DNA of 64,000 nt from Lentzea guizhouensis (GTDB lineage Bacteria; Actinomycetota; Actinomycetes; Mycobacteriales; Pseudonocardiaceae), in NCBI RefSeq assembly GCF_001701025.1, contig NZ_CP016793.1, positions 8,556,001 through 8,620,000 on the forward strand. Direction: 5' to 3'. Both the position numbers and the translations under genes were made by a program. The notes beneath the pieces are model-generated. The model had not been told where the DNA came from. It saw nothing but the letters and a program-made list of their open reading frames with translations, and did no database searches. This document shows, in pieces, positions 26,093 through 34,681 of the stretch (position 1 is the stretch's first letter; each line of letters begins with the position of its first letter).

Positions 26093-27607
26093 ATGACCAC
26101 GTTACGGAGACGCACCTTCCTCGTGGGAAGTCTCGCCGGAGCGAGCGCGGGAGTGCTCGTGCCCCGGCTGGCCAACGCGATCGGCTACCCCTTCACCCTC
26201 GGTGTCGCGTCCGGCGAACCGGCGGCCGACGGGTTCGTGATCTGGACCCGGCTCGCGCCCAACCCCCTCAACGCCGACGGCCTCGGCGGCATGCCGAACG
26301 CCAACACGTCCGTCGAGTGGCAGGTCGCCACCGACGAACGCTTCACCGCCATCGCCCGCACCGGCACGTTCACCGCCGTGCCGGGAAGTGCGCACTCCGT
26401 CCACGTCACGCTGACCGGCCTGGAGCCGGGTCGTGAGTACTGGTACCGCTTCCGCGCCGACGGGCACATCTCCCCCGTCGGCCGCGCGGTCACCGCGCCC
26501 GCTGTCGGCACCTCGCCCGAGCTCACCATGCTCTTCGCGTCCTGCTCGCACTTCGAGGAGGGCTACTTCACGGCCTACCGCCGGATGGCCGAGGAGAACC
26601 CGCACCTGATCCTGCACCTCGGCGACTACATCTACGAGGGCGGCGCCACGACCACGAAGGTCCGCAAGTTCGCGCCCGCCACCGAGATCAGCACGCTCGC
26701 CAACTACCGGGTGCGGCACGCGCAGTACAAGACCGACCCTGACCTGCAGGCGGCACACGCGGCCGCGCCCTGGCTGGTGGTGTGGGACGACCACGAGGTC
26801 GAGAACAACTACGCCAACCTCATCCGCAACGACAGCTCCCCGGCCGGCGACTTCAAGGCGCGCCGGGCGGCGGCGTACAAGGCCTACTACGAGCACATGC
26901 CGCTGCGCTCCGCCCAGGCACCGAACGCGGAGAACATGTTGCTGCACCGCAGGGTCCGGTGGGGCAGCCTCGCGACGTTCCACATGCTCGACACCCGCCA
27001 GTACCGCAACGACCAGGCGTGCGGCGACGGCACGAAGGTCTGCCCGGCCGCCGACGACCCGGCGCGCACGCTCACCGGCACCGCGCAGGAGACGTGGCTG
27101 ACCGACGGGCTGCGACAGAAGCTCGGCACGTGGGACTTCCTGGGCCAACAGGTGTTCTTCGCCCAACGGCTGGCCGCCGCGGACGGCTCGAAGAGCATGG
27201 ACGCGTGGGACGGCTACACCGCCAACCGCACGCGCATCCAGAACGCCTGGGACACCAACGGCAACAAGGGCACCGTCGTGCTCACCGGCGACGTGCACCG
27301 CAGCTGGGCCGCGAACCTCATGCAGTCCTACCAGTCGCAGAACCGGGTCATCGGCACCGAGCTCGTCACCACGTCGATCACCTCCGGCGGTGACGGCAAC
27401 GCCGCGGACAACAGCCTCAACCCGACGCTGAACCCGCACGTGAAGTTCTTCAAGAACCTGCGCGGCTACGTGAAGACCCGCACGACCAGCACCGAGATGC
27501 GGGTCGACTTCCGCGCGGTCGACAAGGTCACCGTCCGCGACTACCCGGTGAAGACCGTGCAGAGCTACGTCGTCGAGGCGAACAACCCCGGATTGCAGGC
27601 GCCGTGA
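26093..27607 (+). CDS. PhoD-family alkaline phosphatase, Tat-exported
   Basis: A 504-residue secreted phosphodiesterase/phosphatase. A twin-arginine signal (LRRRTFLVGSLAG) shows export of a folded metalloenzyme. PhoD motifs are complete: FASCSHFEEGYF, LHLGDYIYEGG, WDDHEVENNY and the late VLTGDVHRSW, which bind Fe/Ca. It would release phosphate from organic esters or teichoic-acid-type polymers. No clear PHO box is visible upstream. Its stop overlaps the start of the next gene (GTGA). Confidence 0.93.
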   Translation: MTTLRRRTFLVGSLAGASAGVLVPRLANAIGYPFTLGVASGEPAADGFVIWTRLAPNPLNADGLGGMPNANTSVEWQVATDERFTAIARTGTFTAVPGSAHSVHVTLTGLEPGREYWYRFRADGHISPVGRAVTAPAVGTSPELTMLFASCSHFEEGYFTAYRRMAEENPHLILHLGDYIYEGGATTTKVRKFAPATEISTLANYRVRHAQYKTDPDLQAAHAAAPWLVVWDDHEVENNYANLIRNDSSPAGDFKARRAAAYKAYYEHMPLRSAQAPNAENMLLHRRVRWGSLATFHMLDTRQYRNDQACGDGTKVCPAADDPARTLTGTAQETWLTDGLRQKLGTWDFLGQQVFFAQRLAAADGSKSMDAWDGYTANRTRIQNAWDTNGNKGTVVLTGDVHRSWAANLMQSYQSQNRVIGTELVTTSITSGGDGNAADNSLNPTLNPHVKFFKNLRGYVKTRTTSTEMRVDFRAVDKVTVRDYPVKTVQSYVVEANNPGLQAP

Positions 27608-28725
27608 AGACACTGCTGATCGCCTCGTTGCTCCTCGCCCCCGCCCCCATGACGTGGTCCACGGTCAACAGCGACTCGACCGGCGACCAGGACAACGCCG
27701 CCGTCTCCGCCACCCGCAACGGCTACACCGCCGTCGTGTGGGAGGACGACCGCGACACCGCCACCCCCGAGGACCCGATCCACTCCGACGTCTGGATCCG
27801 GCTCTACAAGGAGGGCACGTCGGTCTACGAGAAGAAGCTGAGCACCGGCGGCACCGGCAACTGGCGGCACTGGCAGCCCGATGTCGCGCTGCACGAGGAC
27901 GGCAGCGCGGTCGTCGTGTGGTCGGAGGACCCGGACGGCAACGGCTACTACAACATCGCCGTCCGCCAGGTCTCGGCCACCGGGACCGTCTCCGGTTCCG
28001 GCACGGCCAACGCCAGCGCCGACGGCCAGCAGCACTTCCCCAGCGTGGCGGCGGATCCGGACACCGCGCACTTCGCCGTCACGTGGGAGGACAAGCAGGG
28101 CACGAACCCGTCGACCGTCCGGATCGCCGGGTTCGCGTCCCTGACCGGCAAGACCTACGAGGCGCAGGTCAACAACGCCGGTGGCACGCACGCCAAGCCG
28201 CAGGTCGCGATGGGTGCCGCCGCCAACGCGGTCGTGGTGTGGGAGGCGGACGCGGGCGTGGCCCGCAAGATCCTCACCCCGTCCGGTGGCGTGAAGCAGG
28301 CGCAGACCACGACGGGAACGGGGAAACGTCCCGCCGTGGCGGCCAACTTCAACGGTGACTTCGCGGTCGCGTGGGAGAGCGCCGGCGTGAAGACCCAGTC
28401 GTTCACGGCGGCGGGCGCGGTCACCGGGACGACCGCGCAGACCACCGGCACCGACCCGCAGATCGGCGTCGACGACCAGCGCGGCGTCGCGGTGACCACG
28501 GCCGAGGCGCAGGACGTGCACACCGTGGTCTACAACCCGGACGGCACCACCACGGGCCGGCCCGCGCGGCAGCTCACCGTCTCGAACGCCACCGGCCGGC
28601 AGGACGAACCGGCCGTGGGCGTCGACCCGTGGGGCCGCGTCACCGTCGTCTACACCGACGACAACGACGGCAACGGGTTCGACCAGGTCTACCGCGGCCT
28701 GGGCCTCACCACCCAGACCTGGTAG
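27604..28725 (+). CDS. Secreted beta-propeller-like repeat protein, coupled to PhoD
   Basis: A 373-residue protein with a short signal peptide ([15 protein letters not shown]). The rest is repeats of about 45-50 residues with a VVVWEDD/VVVWSED/VTWEDK/VVWEAD/VAWESAG core (near residues 40, 100, 160, 215, 258), typical of propeller blades with acidic loops ([16 protein letters not shown]) that could bind calcium. Function unknown; coupling by GTGA suggests that it helps PhoD bind polymer or cell surface. Confidence 0.8.
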   Translation: MKTLLIASLLLAPAPMTWSTVNSDSTGDQDNAAVSATRNGYTAVVWEDDRDTATPEDPIHSDVWIRLYKEGTSVYEKKLSTGGTGNWRHWQPDVALHEDGSAVVVWSEDPDGNGYYNIAVRQVSATGTVSGSGTANASADGQQHFPSVAADPDTAHFAVTWEDKQGTNPSTVRIAGFASLTGKTYEAQVNNAGGTHAKPQVAMGAAANAVVVWEADAGVARKILTPSGGVKQAQTTTGTGKRPAVAANFNGDFAVAWESAGVKTQSFTAAGAVTGTTAQTTGTDPQIGVDDQRGVAVTTAEAQDVHTVVYNPDGTTTGRPARQLTVSNATGRQDEPAVGVDPWGRVTVVYTDDNDGNGFDQVYRGLGLTTQTW

Positions 28726-29742
28726 CTACCGCAGGTCCAGGGGCCTGCGTCGCTGGTGGACGTCCACCAGCGACGCGGGCTTCCAGAACCCGTGCACGTC
28801 GTAGGTGTCGGTGCCGGGCGGCACGATCTCGTCGATGCGGTCCAGCACGTCGTCGGTCAGCACCAGGTCGGCGCCCTCCAGCAACGACTCCAGCTGCTCC
28901 ATCGTGCGCGGCCCGGTGATCGCCGAGGTCACGCCGGGGTGGGTCGTCACGAAGGCGATGGCGAGCGCGGGCAGCGTCACCCCCATCTCGTCGGCCAGCT
29001 TCGCGAACGCCTCGACCGCGTCGAACTTCGCGGCGTTGCCCGGCAACGACTCGTCGAACCGGTCCGGGGTGAGCGTCGCCCGGAACGCCTCGGCCGCCGC
29101 ACCCCTGCGGTGCTTGCCCGACAGGAACCCGCTGGCCAGCGGCGACCACACCAGCACGCCCATGCCGAGCCGCCGGGTCGTCGGCAGCACCGAGCGTTCG
29201 ATCCCGCGCGCCAGCAGCGAGTACGGCGGCTGCTCGGTGCGGAACCGCAGGAGGCCCCGGTTCATCGCGACGTGGTGGGCCTCGACGATCTCCTCCGCCG
29301 GGAACGTCGAGCAGCCGAACGCGCGGATCTTGCCGTCCCGCACCAGGTCCGTGAGCACGGACAGCGTTTCCTCGACATCGGTCCGGTAGTCCGGCCGGTG
29401 CACCTGGTACAGGTCGATCCAGTCGGTTCCCAGCCTGCGCAGGCTGTCCTCGACGGCCCGCACGCGGTTGCGGCCGTCGGTCAACGGGAAGTGCACCTTC
29501 GTCGCCAGCACCACGTCGTCACGCCGGCCCGCGAGCGCCTTGCCGACGATCTCCTCGGACTCCCCCGCCGAGTACATGTCCGCGGTGTCGACGAAGTTGA
29601 TCCCCGCGTCCAGCGCGCGGTGGATGATCCGCACGCCCTCCTCGTGGTCCGCGTTGGCCACGTTGCCGAACATCATGGCGCCGAGGCAGTGGTGGCTGAC
29701 CTCGATGCCGGTTCCCCCAAGTACGCGATAACGCATAGTCAT
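28726..29742 (-). CDS. Aldo/keto reductase
   Basis: A 338-residue NADPH-dependent reductase. The catalytic set is visible: Asp/Tyr in FVDTADMYSAGESE, Lys in LATKVHFP, and His in LYQVHRPD; the cofactor region is GPRTMEQLES. It is driven by a MerR-type promoter, and transcription would begin about one base before ATG 29742, so the mRNA is probably leaderless. ATG 29736 is an alternative start. The adjacent divergent MerR regulator is the likely activator, responding to electrophiles or similar stress. Confidence 0.92.
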   Translation of the reverse strand: MTMRYRVLGGTGIEVSHHCLGAMMFGNVANADHEEGVRIIHRALDAGINFVDTADMYSAGESEEIVGKALAGRRDDVVLATKVHFPLTDGRNRVRAVEDSLRRLGTDWIDLYQVHRPDYRTDVEETLSVLTDLVRDGKIRAFGCSTFPAEEIVEAHHVAMNRGLLRFRTEQPPYSLLARGIERSVLPTTRRLGMGVLVWSPLASGFLSGKHRRGAAAEAFRATLTPDRFDESLPGNAAKFDAVEAFAKLADEMGVTLPALAIAFVTTHPGVTSAITGPRTMEQLESLLEGADLVLTDDVLDRIDEIVPPGTDTYDVHGFWKPASLVDVHQRRRPLDLR

Positions 29743-29749
29743 GAGCGAG

Positions 29750-29780
29750 AACGTACGAACTAGAGCCGTCTCTAGGTCAA
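29750..29780 (-). promoter_or_regulatory. MerR-type promoter with 19-bp spacer
   Basis: Reading the minus strand: -35 TTGACC, a 19-bp spacer containing the perfect dyad CTAGAG-N4-CTCTAG, then -10 TACGTT. Over-long spacing with a centred dyad is the hallmark of MerR-activated promoters. Confidence 0.9.
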
Positions 29781-29797
29781 GAACCTATGCTCGGGGC

Positions 29798-30187
29798 ATG
29801 GGGATGAGCATCGGCGAGGTCGCCGAACACACCGGGCTGAGCGTGCACGCGCTCCGGTTCTACGAGAAGGAGGGCATCCTCGCGCACGAGGTCCACAGAG
29901 GACCGGGCGGCCGCCGGGTGTACACGCAGCAGGACGTCGACTGGCTGCGCATGTGCATCATGCTGCGGATGTCCGGAATGCCCGTCCCGGAGATCCGCCG
30001 CTACACCGAGCTGGTCCGCCAGGGCGACGGCAACGAGCTGCAGCGCCTCGACATCCTCAAGGAACACCAGGACCGCGTCCGCGAGCAGATGGTCCAGCTG
30101 CAGGAATGCCTGGACCTCATCACCTACAAGGTGGGCAAGTACCAGGACTACGTCAATTCGATCGCCCGGAAGGCGGTCGGCCAATAG
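29798..30187 (+). CDS. MerR-family regulator of the aldo/keto reductase
   Basis: A 129-residue activator/repressor. The MerR helix-turn-helix is complete: MSIGEVAEHTGLSVHALRFYEKEGIL with the wing RRVYTQQDVDWL. A long dimerisation helix follows (QRLDILKEHQDRVREQMVQLQECL), and the C-terminal tail is short, as in drug or redox responsive members rather than metal sensors. Starts at 29798 or 29804 (MSIGEV). The operator between the genes serves both. Confidence 0.92.
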   Translation: MGMSIGEVAEHTGLSVHALRFYEKEGILAHEVHRGPGGRRVYTQQDVDWLRMCIMLRMSGMPVPEIRRYTELVRQGDGNELQRLDILKEHQDRVREQMVQLQECLDLITYKVGKYQDYVNSIARKAVGQ

Positions 30188-30197
30188 CCTCGCGGGC

Positions 30198-30899
30198 ATG
30201 CCTGTTGTGCTCTCGCTGAACGTCGCCGCCAAGGCCGTGCCCGCCGACTACACCCGCGCCGGGACCACCGGCATCGACAAACGCCCGGTCGACGGCCCGT
30301 TGCGGATCAGCGCACCCGGTGCGAAGGGCACGGCGGGCAGCGGCGTGGCCGGTGACGCGATCGGCGACTGGTCCGTGCACGGCGGTGACTACCAGGCGGT
30401 CTACGGCTACGCCCGCGAGGACTTCGACTGGTGGCAGACCGAGCTGGGCGTCGAGCTGCACAACGGCCAGTTCGGCGAGAACCTGACCACCCAGGGCATC
30501 GACCACACCAGCGCGCGCATCGGCGAACAGTGGCGCATCGGCACCGCCACGCTGGAGGTCTCCGGCCCGCGCGTGCCGTGCCGCACGTTCGCGAGCTTCC
30601 TCGGCCAGCGCGGCTGGGTGAAGCGGTTCACCGAGGTCGCCCGTCCCGGCGCGTACTTCCGCGTGCTCGAACCCGGCCTCATCGCGCCCGGCGACGAGAT
30701 CACCGTGCTGCACCGGCCGGACCACGACGTGACGGTGGAGCTGTTCCTGCGCGCGATCACCACGGACGCCTCCCTGCTGCCCCGCCTGCTGGAGCCGGGT
30801 GACTCGGTGCCGCCGGAGGTCGTGCAGCTGGTGCACCGGCGGACGGTGATCGACCTGGCTCCGGAGATCGCGGCGAGCCGGGTGCCCGGCGAGGACTAG
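30198..30899 (+). CDS. MOSC-domain protein (YiiM-like)
   Basis: A 233-residue cytoplasmic protein of the MOSC family, molybdenum-cofactor sulfurase C-terminal type. Typical segments: GDAIGDWSVHGGDYQAVYGYAREDFDWW in the N-terminal half, GQFGENLTT, and the conserved Cys in GPRVPCRTFA. YiiM-like members act on N-hydroxylated compounds using Mo cofactor. ATG 30198 is the family-like start (MPVVLSLNVA). It lies ten bases after the MerR gene and may be cotranscribed with it. Confidence 0.88.
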   Translation: MPVVLSLNVAAKAVPADYTRAGTTGIDKRPVDGPLRISAPGAKGTAGSGVAGDAIGDWSVHGGDYQAVYGYAREDFDWWQTELGVELHNGQFGENLTTQGIDHTSARIGEQWRIGTATLEVSGPRVPCRTFASFLGQRGWVKRFTEVARPGAYFRVLEPGLIAPGDEITVLHRPDHDVTVELFLRAITTDASLLPRLLEPGDSVPPEVVQLVHRRTVIDLAPEIAASRVPGED

Positions 30900-30921
30900 G
30901 CGTTCACGACAGGCCTTGAAC

Positions 30922-31158
30922 ATGCCCGCACGGGCACCAGCGGCCCGCTTTGCGCCCGACGCGAAGATCACGGTTCGGATCTCGGGCGAACACACTGGTG
31001 AGGCGTACGAGGTGTTCGAGGTGGACGCGCCGCGGGGCGTGCAGTTCCTGGCCTCCTCGGTCGACGAGCTGCTGGGCGCGTTCTTACGCGACCTGTCGGC
31101 TCACGGCCTGGAGGCACTGCCGCGCCACGGGGTGTCCCTCGGCGCGGGCACGCCGTGA
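30922..31158 (+). CDS. Small hypothetical protein
   Basis: A 78-residue soluble protein. The core ITVRISGEHTGEAYEVFEVDAP then LASSVDELLGAFLRDL suggests a small alpha/beta fold. No family recognised. Its stop overlaps the GTG start of the DUF1304 gene (GTGA), so the two are coupled. A TTG at 30916 is an alternative start. Confidence 0.6.
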   Translation: MPARAPAARFAPDAKITVRISGEHTGEAYEVFEVDAPRGVQFLASSVDELLGAFLRDLSAHGLEALPRHGVSLGAGTP

Positions 31159-32819
31159 GCGTCGTCGCGCAGGTCGCCGCGGTAGCCGCCGCGCTGGTCC
31201 ACCTGCTGGTGTGGGTGTGGGAGGCGTTGCTGGTCCACCGGGTGCACCACTCGGTGTTCCGGCAGCCCGCCGAGGACGTGCCGGTGATCCGGCTGCGGGC
31301 GTGCGGGGTGGGGTTCTACAACGTGTTCCTGGCGTGCGGCCCGGTCGCGGGGCTGGTGGCGCTGCACACCGGGCACGAGCTGGTCGCGCGCACGCTGCCG
31401 GTCCACCTGGGGTGGTTCGTGCTGCTGTCGAGCGTCGTGCTGGCCGTTGCCGACCGGCTGGCGCTGAGCAGGCCGCGCGACAGCGCCTGGGGTGGCGTGC
31501 TGGCGCAGGGGTTGCCGGCGCTGGTGCTGCTGCTGTTCGTGTGAGGCCTGGCGGGGCAGCTGCTGGGTTGCACGGTCGTCGGCGGCCAAACGGGGCAACA
31601 GGTCGGTCGGCCGGTCGTCGGACGCCTGCCGCGGCAGCGACCGGGTCGGTCCCTCGTCCCGGCCCACCCTGGCGAGCTGTTCGGTCGGCTGGTCCGGTCT
31701 GGCCCGGTCCGCGCGGGCGGGCGGTTTGAGGTAGCGGCGGAGCTGCTGGGTCGGCTTCTCGACCAGCCGCCACGACAGCAGGCCGAACAGGTACGAGACG
31801 GGCACCGCGAGCACCATCAGCAGCCACGGGCTGCGCACCCCGGCCAGCACGATCAGCTGCTGAACCGGCATGCCCCAGATGTACATGCCGTAGCTGCCGT
31901 AGACCCACTCGTCGTACCCGGCGAGGCGGCGCGGCCAGTGGTGGGCCCAGGTCACCGCGCCGTACCCGGCCGCGAGGGGCAGCAGGAAGCGCGCGGCCGG
32001 TTCGACGAACGGGACGAAGTTGACGACCAGATAGGCGGCGCACAGGCCGTAGGCGACCAACGGCTGGAACCGCAGGCGGTCCCGGTAGACGAAGAAGATC
32101 ATGCCGAGCACGAACGGCACCATGTACGCGACCAGCGGGGCGAGCGGGACGCTCCAGAGACCGGTGAAGTTGCCGCCTCCCCCGACCCGCGCCTGCCCGA
32201 ACCAGTCGAGCACCAGGAACACGGCCAGCACCCCGAAGAGCGCTGGACGCCCCTTGCCGAGCGCACCGACGAGGCCGGCGGCCAGCACGATCAGGTAACC
32301 GGTGGTCTCCATCGGCAACGTCCAGATGGAACCGTTGACCGACCAGTGGTAGGGGTTCTGCGCGAACACGCCGGGGAGCATGTGCTGCAACGTGTACATG
32401 CCCGCGTTGTTGACGACGTAGCCCCACGTCTGGCGGCTGCCCCAGTACTCGGCCTGGCTCAGCACGGTGACGAGCGGGCCGATCACGAACGCGGTGATCA
32501 TGACGACCACGAGCAGCGGCGGCCAGATCCGCAGGGCGCGCTTGAGCAGGTAACGCCACCAGGACGCGTCGCGGTACCAGCTGTCCGCGATCTGGTAGCC
32601 GCTCATGGCGAAGAACGCCATCAGCGCGAAGTAGCCCGGTGAGAGGTTCCAGCTCTCCGGGAACATGCCGATCAGCCTGGGATCGATCAGGGGAAAGCTG
32701 TGCTCGATGACGACGAGCGTGGCCCCGATCAGGCGCAGCCAGGCGAAACCTGTCTCGATCTTCGCATAACGGTTCCCCTCGGTGCGCGAGCTGTCCGCCC
32801 GCCTCAACACCCCGTCCAT
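31101..32819 (-). CDS. Acyltransferase 3 (OafA-like) with TxxL-repeat tail and antisense read-through
   Basis: A multi-pass membrane O-acyltransferase, residues 1-360: ten or so helices, VVIEHSF with the catalytic-type His near residue 40, SGYQIADSWY, and the closing WRLVEKP. Family members acetylate surface polysaccharides or lipids. A basic/acidic cytoplasmic tail follows, with Thr-x-x-Leu motifs at Thr357, 379, 392, 405 and 418; the last four are spaced exactly 13 residues. The natural protein appears to end near residue 426 (position 31540), but no stop is present, and the frame runs a further 146 codons antisense through the DUF1304 gene to 31101. Start ATG 32819. Confidence 0.85.
   Translation of the reverse strand: MDGVLRRADSSRTEGNRYAKIETGFAWLRLIGATLVVIEHSFPLIDPRLIGMFPESWNLSPGYFALMAFFAMSGYQIADSWYRDASWWRYLLKRALRIWPPLLVVVMITAFVIGPLVTVLSQAEYWGSRQTWGYVVNNAGMYTLQHMLPGVFAQNPYHWSVNGSIWTLPMETTGYLIVLAAGLVGALGKGRPALFGVLAVFLVLDWFGQARVGGGGNFTGLWSVPLAPLVAYMVPFVLGMIFFVYRDRLRFQPLVAYGLCAAYLVVNFVPFVEPAARFLLPLAAGYGAVTWAHHWPRRLAGYDEWVYGSYGMYIWGMPVQQLIVLAGVRSPWLLMVLAVPVSYLFGLLSWRLVEKPTQQLRRYLKPPARADRARPDQPTEQLARVGRDEGPTRSLPRQASDDRPTDLLPRLAADDRATQQLPRQASHEQQQHQRRQPLRQHATPGAVARPAQRQPVGNGQHDARQQHEPPQVDRQRARDQLVPGVQRHQPRDRAARQEHVVEPHPARPQPDHRHVLGGLPEHRVVHPVDQQRLPHPHQQVDQRGGYRGDLRDDAHGVPAPRDTPWRGSASRP
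31155..31544 (+). CDS. DUF1304 membrane protein
   Basis: A 129-residue protein with four membrane helices: VAAVAAALVHLLVWVWEALL, VGFYNVFLACGPVAGLVAL, LGWFVLLSSVVLAVADRL and GLPALVLLLFV. The N-terminal helix with H and E (HLLVWVWEALL), the RAxGVGFYN-type motif after TM1, and overall size fit DUF1304. Function not established. The entire gene is covered on the other strand by the unterminated tail of the acyltransferase frame. Confidence 0.85.
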   Translation: MSVVAQVAAVAAALVHLLVWVWEALLVHRVHHSVFRQPAEDVPVIRLRACGVGFYNVFLACGPVAGLVALHTGHELVARTLPVHLGWFVLLSSVVLAVADRLALSRPRDSAWGGVLAQGLPALVLLLFV

Positions 32820-32961
32820 CGCACTCGCCAGACCTGTGCCATAGCCCTAGAAGAGTAGCGCCGGTACGACCGTTCGTTTGAACCGACTGTTGTATCAACG
32901 GCCGATGACTCCGGGCGTGGCAGGATCTCAGGCTCTTCGCACGATCTTGGGGGAACGCTTC

Positions 32962-33369
32962 GTGAAGACCATCCAGCTGCCGGACGGCAGCTCCGTGACG
33001 GGCCGGGGCCTGCGCGACGGCCGGCTCGTGGAACCGGCGCCTGCCTACGGCCTCTACCTGCAGGCCCGTGCCGTCGACCTGCCCTGGGACCACGACTGGA
33101 TCGAGTGGCCGGACTTCCGCCTGCCGCGCGACCACGAGAACGCTCGCCGGTTGATCCGCGAACTGCACCGGCGAGCGCTTTCCGGGGAACGGGTCGAGGT
33201 GGCGTGCAGCGGCGGCGTCGGGCGCACCGGCACGGTGATCTCATGCCTCGCGGTGCTGGCAGGCGTGCCCGCGGACGAGGCCGTGGCGTGGACGCGCGCG
33301 CACTACCACCGACGGGCCGTGGAGACGCCGTGGCAGAAGCGCTGGGTGCGCCAGTTCCCGGTCAGCTGA
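32962..33369 (+). CDS. Dual-specificity/tyrosine phosphatase-like protein
   Basis: A 135-residue cytoplasmic phosphatase-like protein. The CX5R catalytic loop is intact, VACSGGVGRTGTV, with Cys and Arg, and an upstream general-acid candidate in DLPWDHDWIEWPDF. Small size and context resemble atypical dual-specificity phosphatases of actinomycetes. GTG 32962 is chosen because GGGGGAA precedes it; the open frame extends upstream without family similarity. Divergent from the acyltransferase. Confidence 0.85.
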   Translation: MKTIQLPDGSSVTGRGLRDGRLVEPAPAYGLYLQARAVDLPWDHDWIEWPDFRLPRDHENARRLIRELHRRALSGERVEVACSGGVGRTGTVISCLAVLAGVPADEAVAWTRAHYHRRAVETPWQKRWVRQFPVS

Positions 33370-33886
33370 CCGGGGACCACACGCCGAACCACTGCTCGGC
33401 GTCATACCACTCGAACCGCTCCACCTCGGTGAAGCCCAGCTTCAGCGCGAGCCGCAGGGAGCTCTCGTTGGCCACCTGGGTCGTGAGCACCAGCGGCTCA
33501 CCGGGCAGCGTCGCGGCGAACCACCGCATCGCCGCCGCGCACGCCTCGGACGCGTACCCGTTGCCCCAGGAGCTCGGCAGGAACAGGTAGGCGAGCTCGT
33601 GCTCGCCGCCCCCGGTCCGGGTGTGGCCGGGGTGCTCCGGTGGCCGCCGGTCGAACGAGACCATGCCGATCGCCGCCCCGTCCAGCTCGACCACGAAGAA
33701 CCCGAAGCGCCGGCCGGGAACCGGGGGCGCCGTGCGGTCGACCTCGTCCCGCGGCGGGACGTCGCTGATGTAGGTGGCCACCTCCGGCGAGGAGAACAGG
33801 TCGACGAGCACTTCCCGGTCCTTGGCCTCGGACTCGCGCAGGACGAGCCGTTCGGTCTTGATCGGAGTGGGCGGCCAGTTCGTCAT
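33362..33886 (-). CDS. GNAT N-acetyltransferase (RimJ/RimL type)
   Basis: A 174-residue acetyltransferase. It opens with TERLVLRESEAKDREVLVDL, contains FGFFVVELDGAAIGMVSF, the acetyl-CoA loop in LPSSWGNGYASEACAAAM (Q/RxxGxG/A-like), and ends with ESSLRLALKLGFTEVERF. The RimJ/RimL subgroup modifies protein N-termini or small amines; the substrate is unknown. ATG 33886 follows GTGAAAG. Eight bases overlap the convergent phosphatase gene. Confidence 0.9.
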   Translation of the reverse strand: MTNWPPTPIKTERLVLRESEAKDREVLVDLFSSPEVATYISDVPPRDEVDRTAPPVPGRRFGFFVVELDGAAIGMVSFDRRPPEHPGHTRTGGGEHELAYLFLPSSWGNGYASEACAAAMRWFAATLPGEPLVLTTQVANESSLRLALKLGFTEVERFEWYDAEQWFGVWSPVS

Positions 33887-33977
33887 GGCTTTCACGGTAG
33901 CCAAATCGTCCCGCGAGGCGGTGGCCGCGGCCACCGGCCGCCCGCCCGGTGACCGCGAGCCGGACTGCGTGGACAGA

Positions 33978-34002
33978 CCGCCGGAAACGGGACTTCCGGC
34001 GG
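33978..34002. terminator. Hairpin, probable terminator
   Basis: CCGCCGGAA and TTCCGGCGG form a perfect 9-bp stem around a 7-base loop, between the SLOG gene (ending 34146, minus strand) and the GNAT gene. Confidence 0.6.
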
Positions 34003-34004
34003 AT

Positions 34005-34143
34005 CACCGAGCGGCGACCCGCGTTACGCTCGAACGCTTGGTGCGCCGCCGGGTGCTGAAGCTGCCGAACGTGTCCCTTGTGGACGGTGTTGCGGTCGAG
34101 GGCCTGTTGTACGACCGCGGCACCCGCGCGTCGCGTGGAAGGT
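34005..34143 (+). pseudogene. Fragment of an FAD-dependent oxidoreductase gene
   Basis: The plus-strand frame reads LERLVRRRVLKLPNVSLVDG and then VAVEGLLYDRG. This resembles the segment of FAD monooxygenase-type enzymes in which RxxLE..RRRVLALPNVxLxDG precedes the VxGLL strand. Only about 45 codons remain, bounded by a hairpin upstream and the SLOG gene downstream. The rest of the gene is absent, so it is a relic. The family match is by eye. Confidence 0.45.
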
Positions 34144-34145
34144 CT

Positions 34146-34628
34146 TCACCGGATCGCGCCCTCGGGCCACAACACCGTGACCGGCACCCCGCGCGACCGC
34201 GCGTAGGCCACCACGTCCGCCGTGCCACCCAGCCCGCGCCCCGGCAACCCGTCCCACACCGCCAGCAACGAGGCGGACTCCCCCAGCTCGTCCACCATCC
34301 GCTTGCCCGCCTCCATGTAGGCGTGGGGATCCGGCGTGACGAACGGCAGCTGCACCACCCGCCCCGCCCGCGCCAGCAACCGGTCGTAGACGGGCCGGAA
34401 CTCCTCCGGCAACGACGCCCGGTACTCCACCGCCGGCAGCACCGCCACCAGCACCCCGCCCGCGTCCAGCACGGCCTGCGCGAACACCGCGTCGGCCCCG
34501 TCGGCCAGGCAGGACACGCCCACGACGTCGTCACTCGCGGCCACGGCGGCCCGGATCATCCGGTCCACCTCCCCCTCCAGCTCGGCGGAGAGCCCACGGT
34601 GCCCGGTGATGGCGAGCTGCGTCGTCAT
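34146..34628 (-). CDS. SLOG-like Rossmann-fold protein
   Basis: A 160-residue cytoplasmic protein. It opens with LAITGHRGL, a TGHR motif typical of the SLOG/DprA-like superfamily, and continues with VSCLADGADAVFAQAVLDAGG and ends with GVPVTVLWPEGAIR. SLOG proteins bind or make nucleotide-type ligands; some act in phage defence signalling together with effectors, but no effector is present here, so a role is unassigned. The start at 34628 has only a weak ribosome site. Confidence 0.7.
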   Translation of the reverse strand: MTTQLAITGHRGLSAELEGEVDRMIRAAVAASDDVVGVSCLADGADAVFAQAVLDAGGVLVAVLPAVEYRASLPEEFRPVYDRLLARAGRVVQLPFVTPDPHAYMEAGKRMVDELGESASLLAVWDGLPGRGLGGTADVVAYARSRGVPVTVLWPEGAIR

Positions 34629-34681
34629 TCCGGCAGCATAGGCGTTTCGCCAGAACAGCGTGCCTGTCCCGGCAACTGCGC

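Noticed and set aside
34146..34628. SLOG gene as part of a phage-defence system
   Set aside because: No effector, TIR, nuclease or membrane partner adjoins; neighbours are GNAT and VOC genes.
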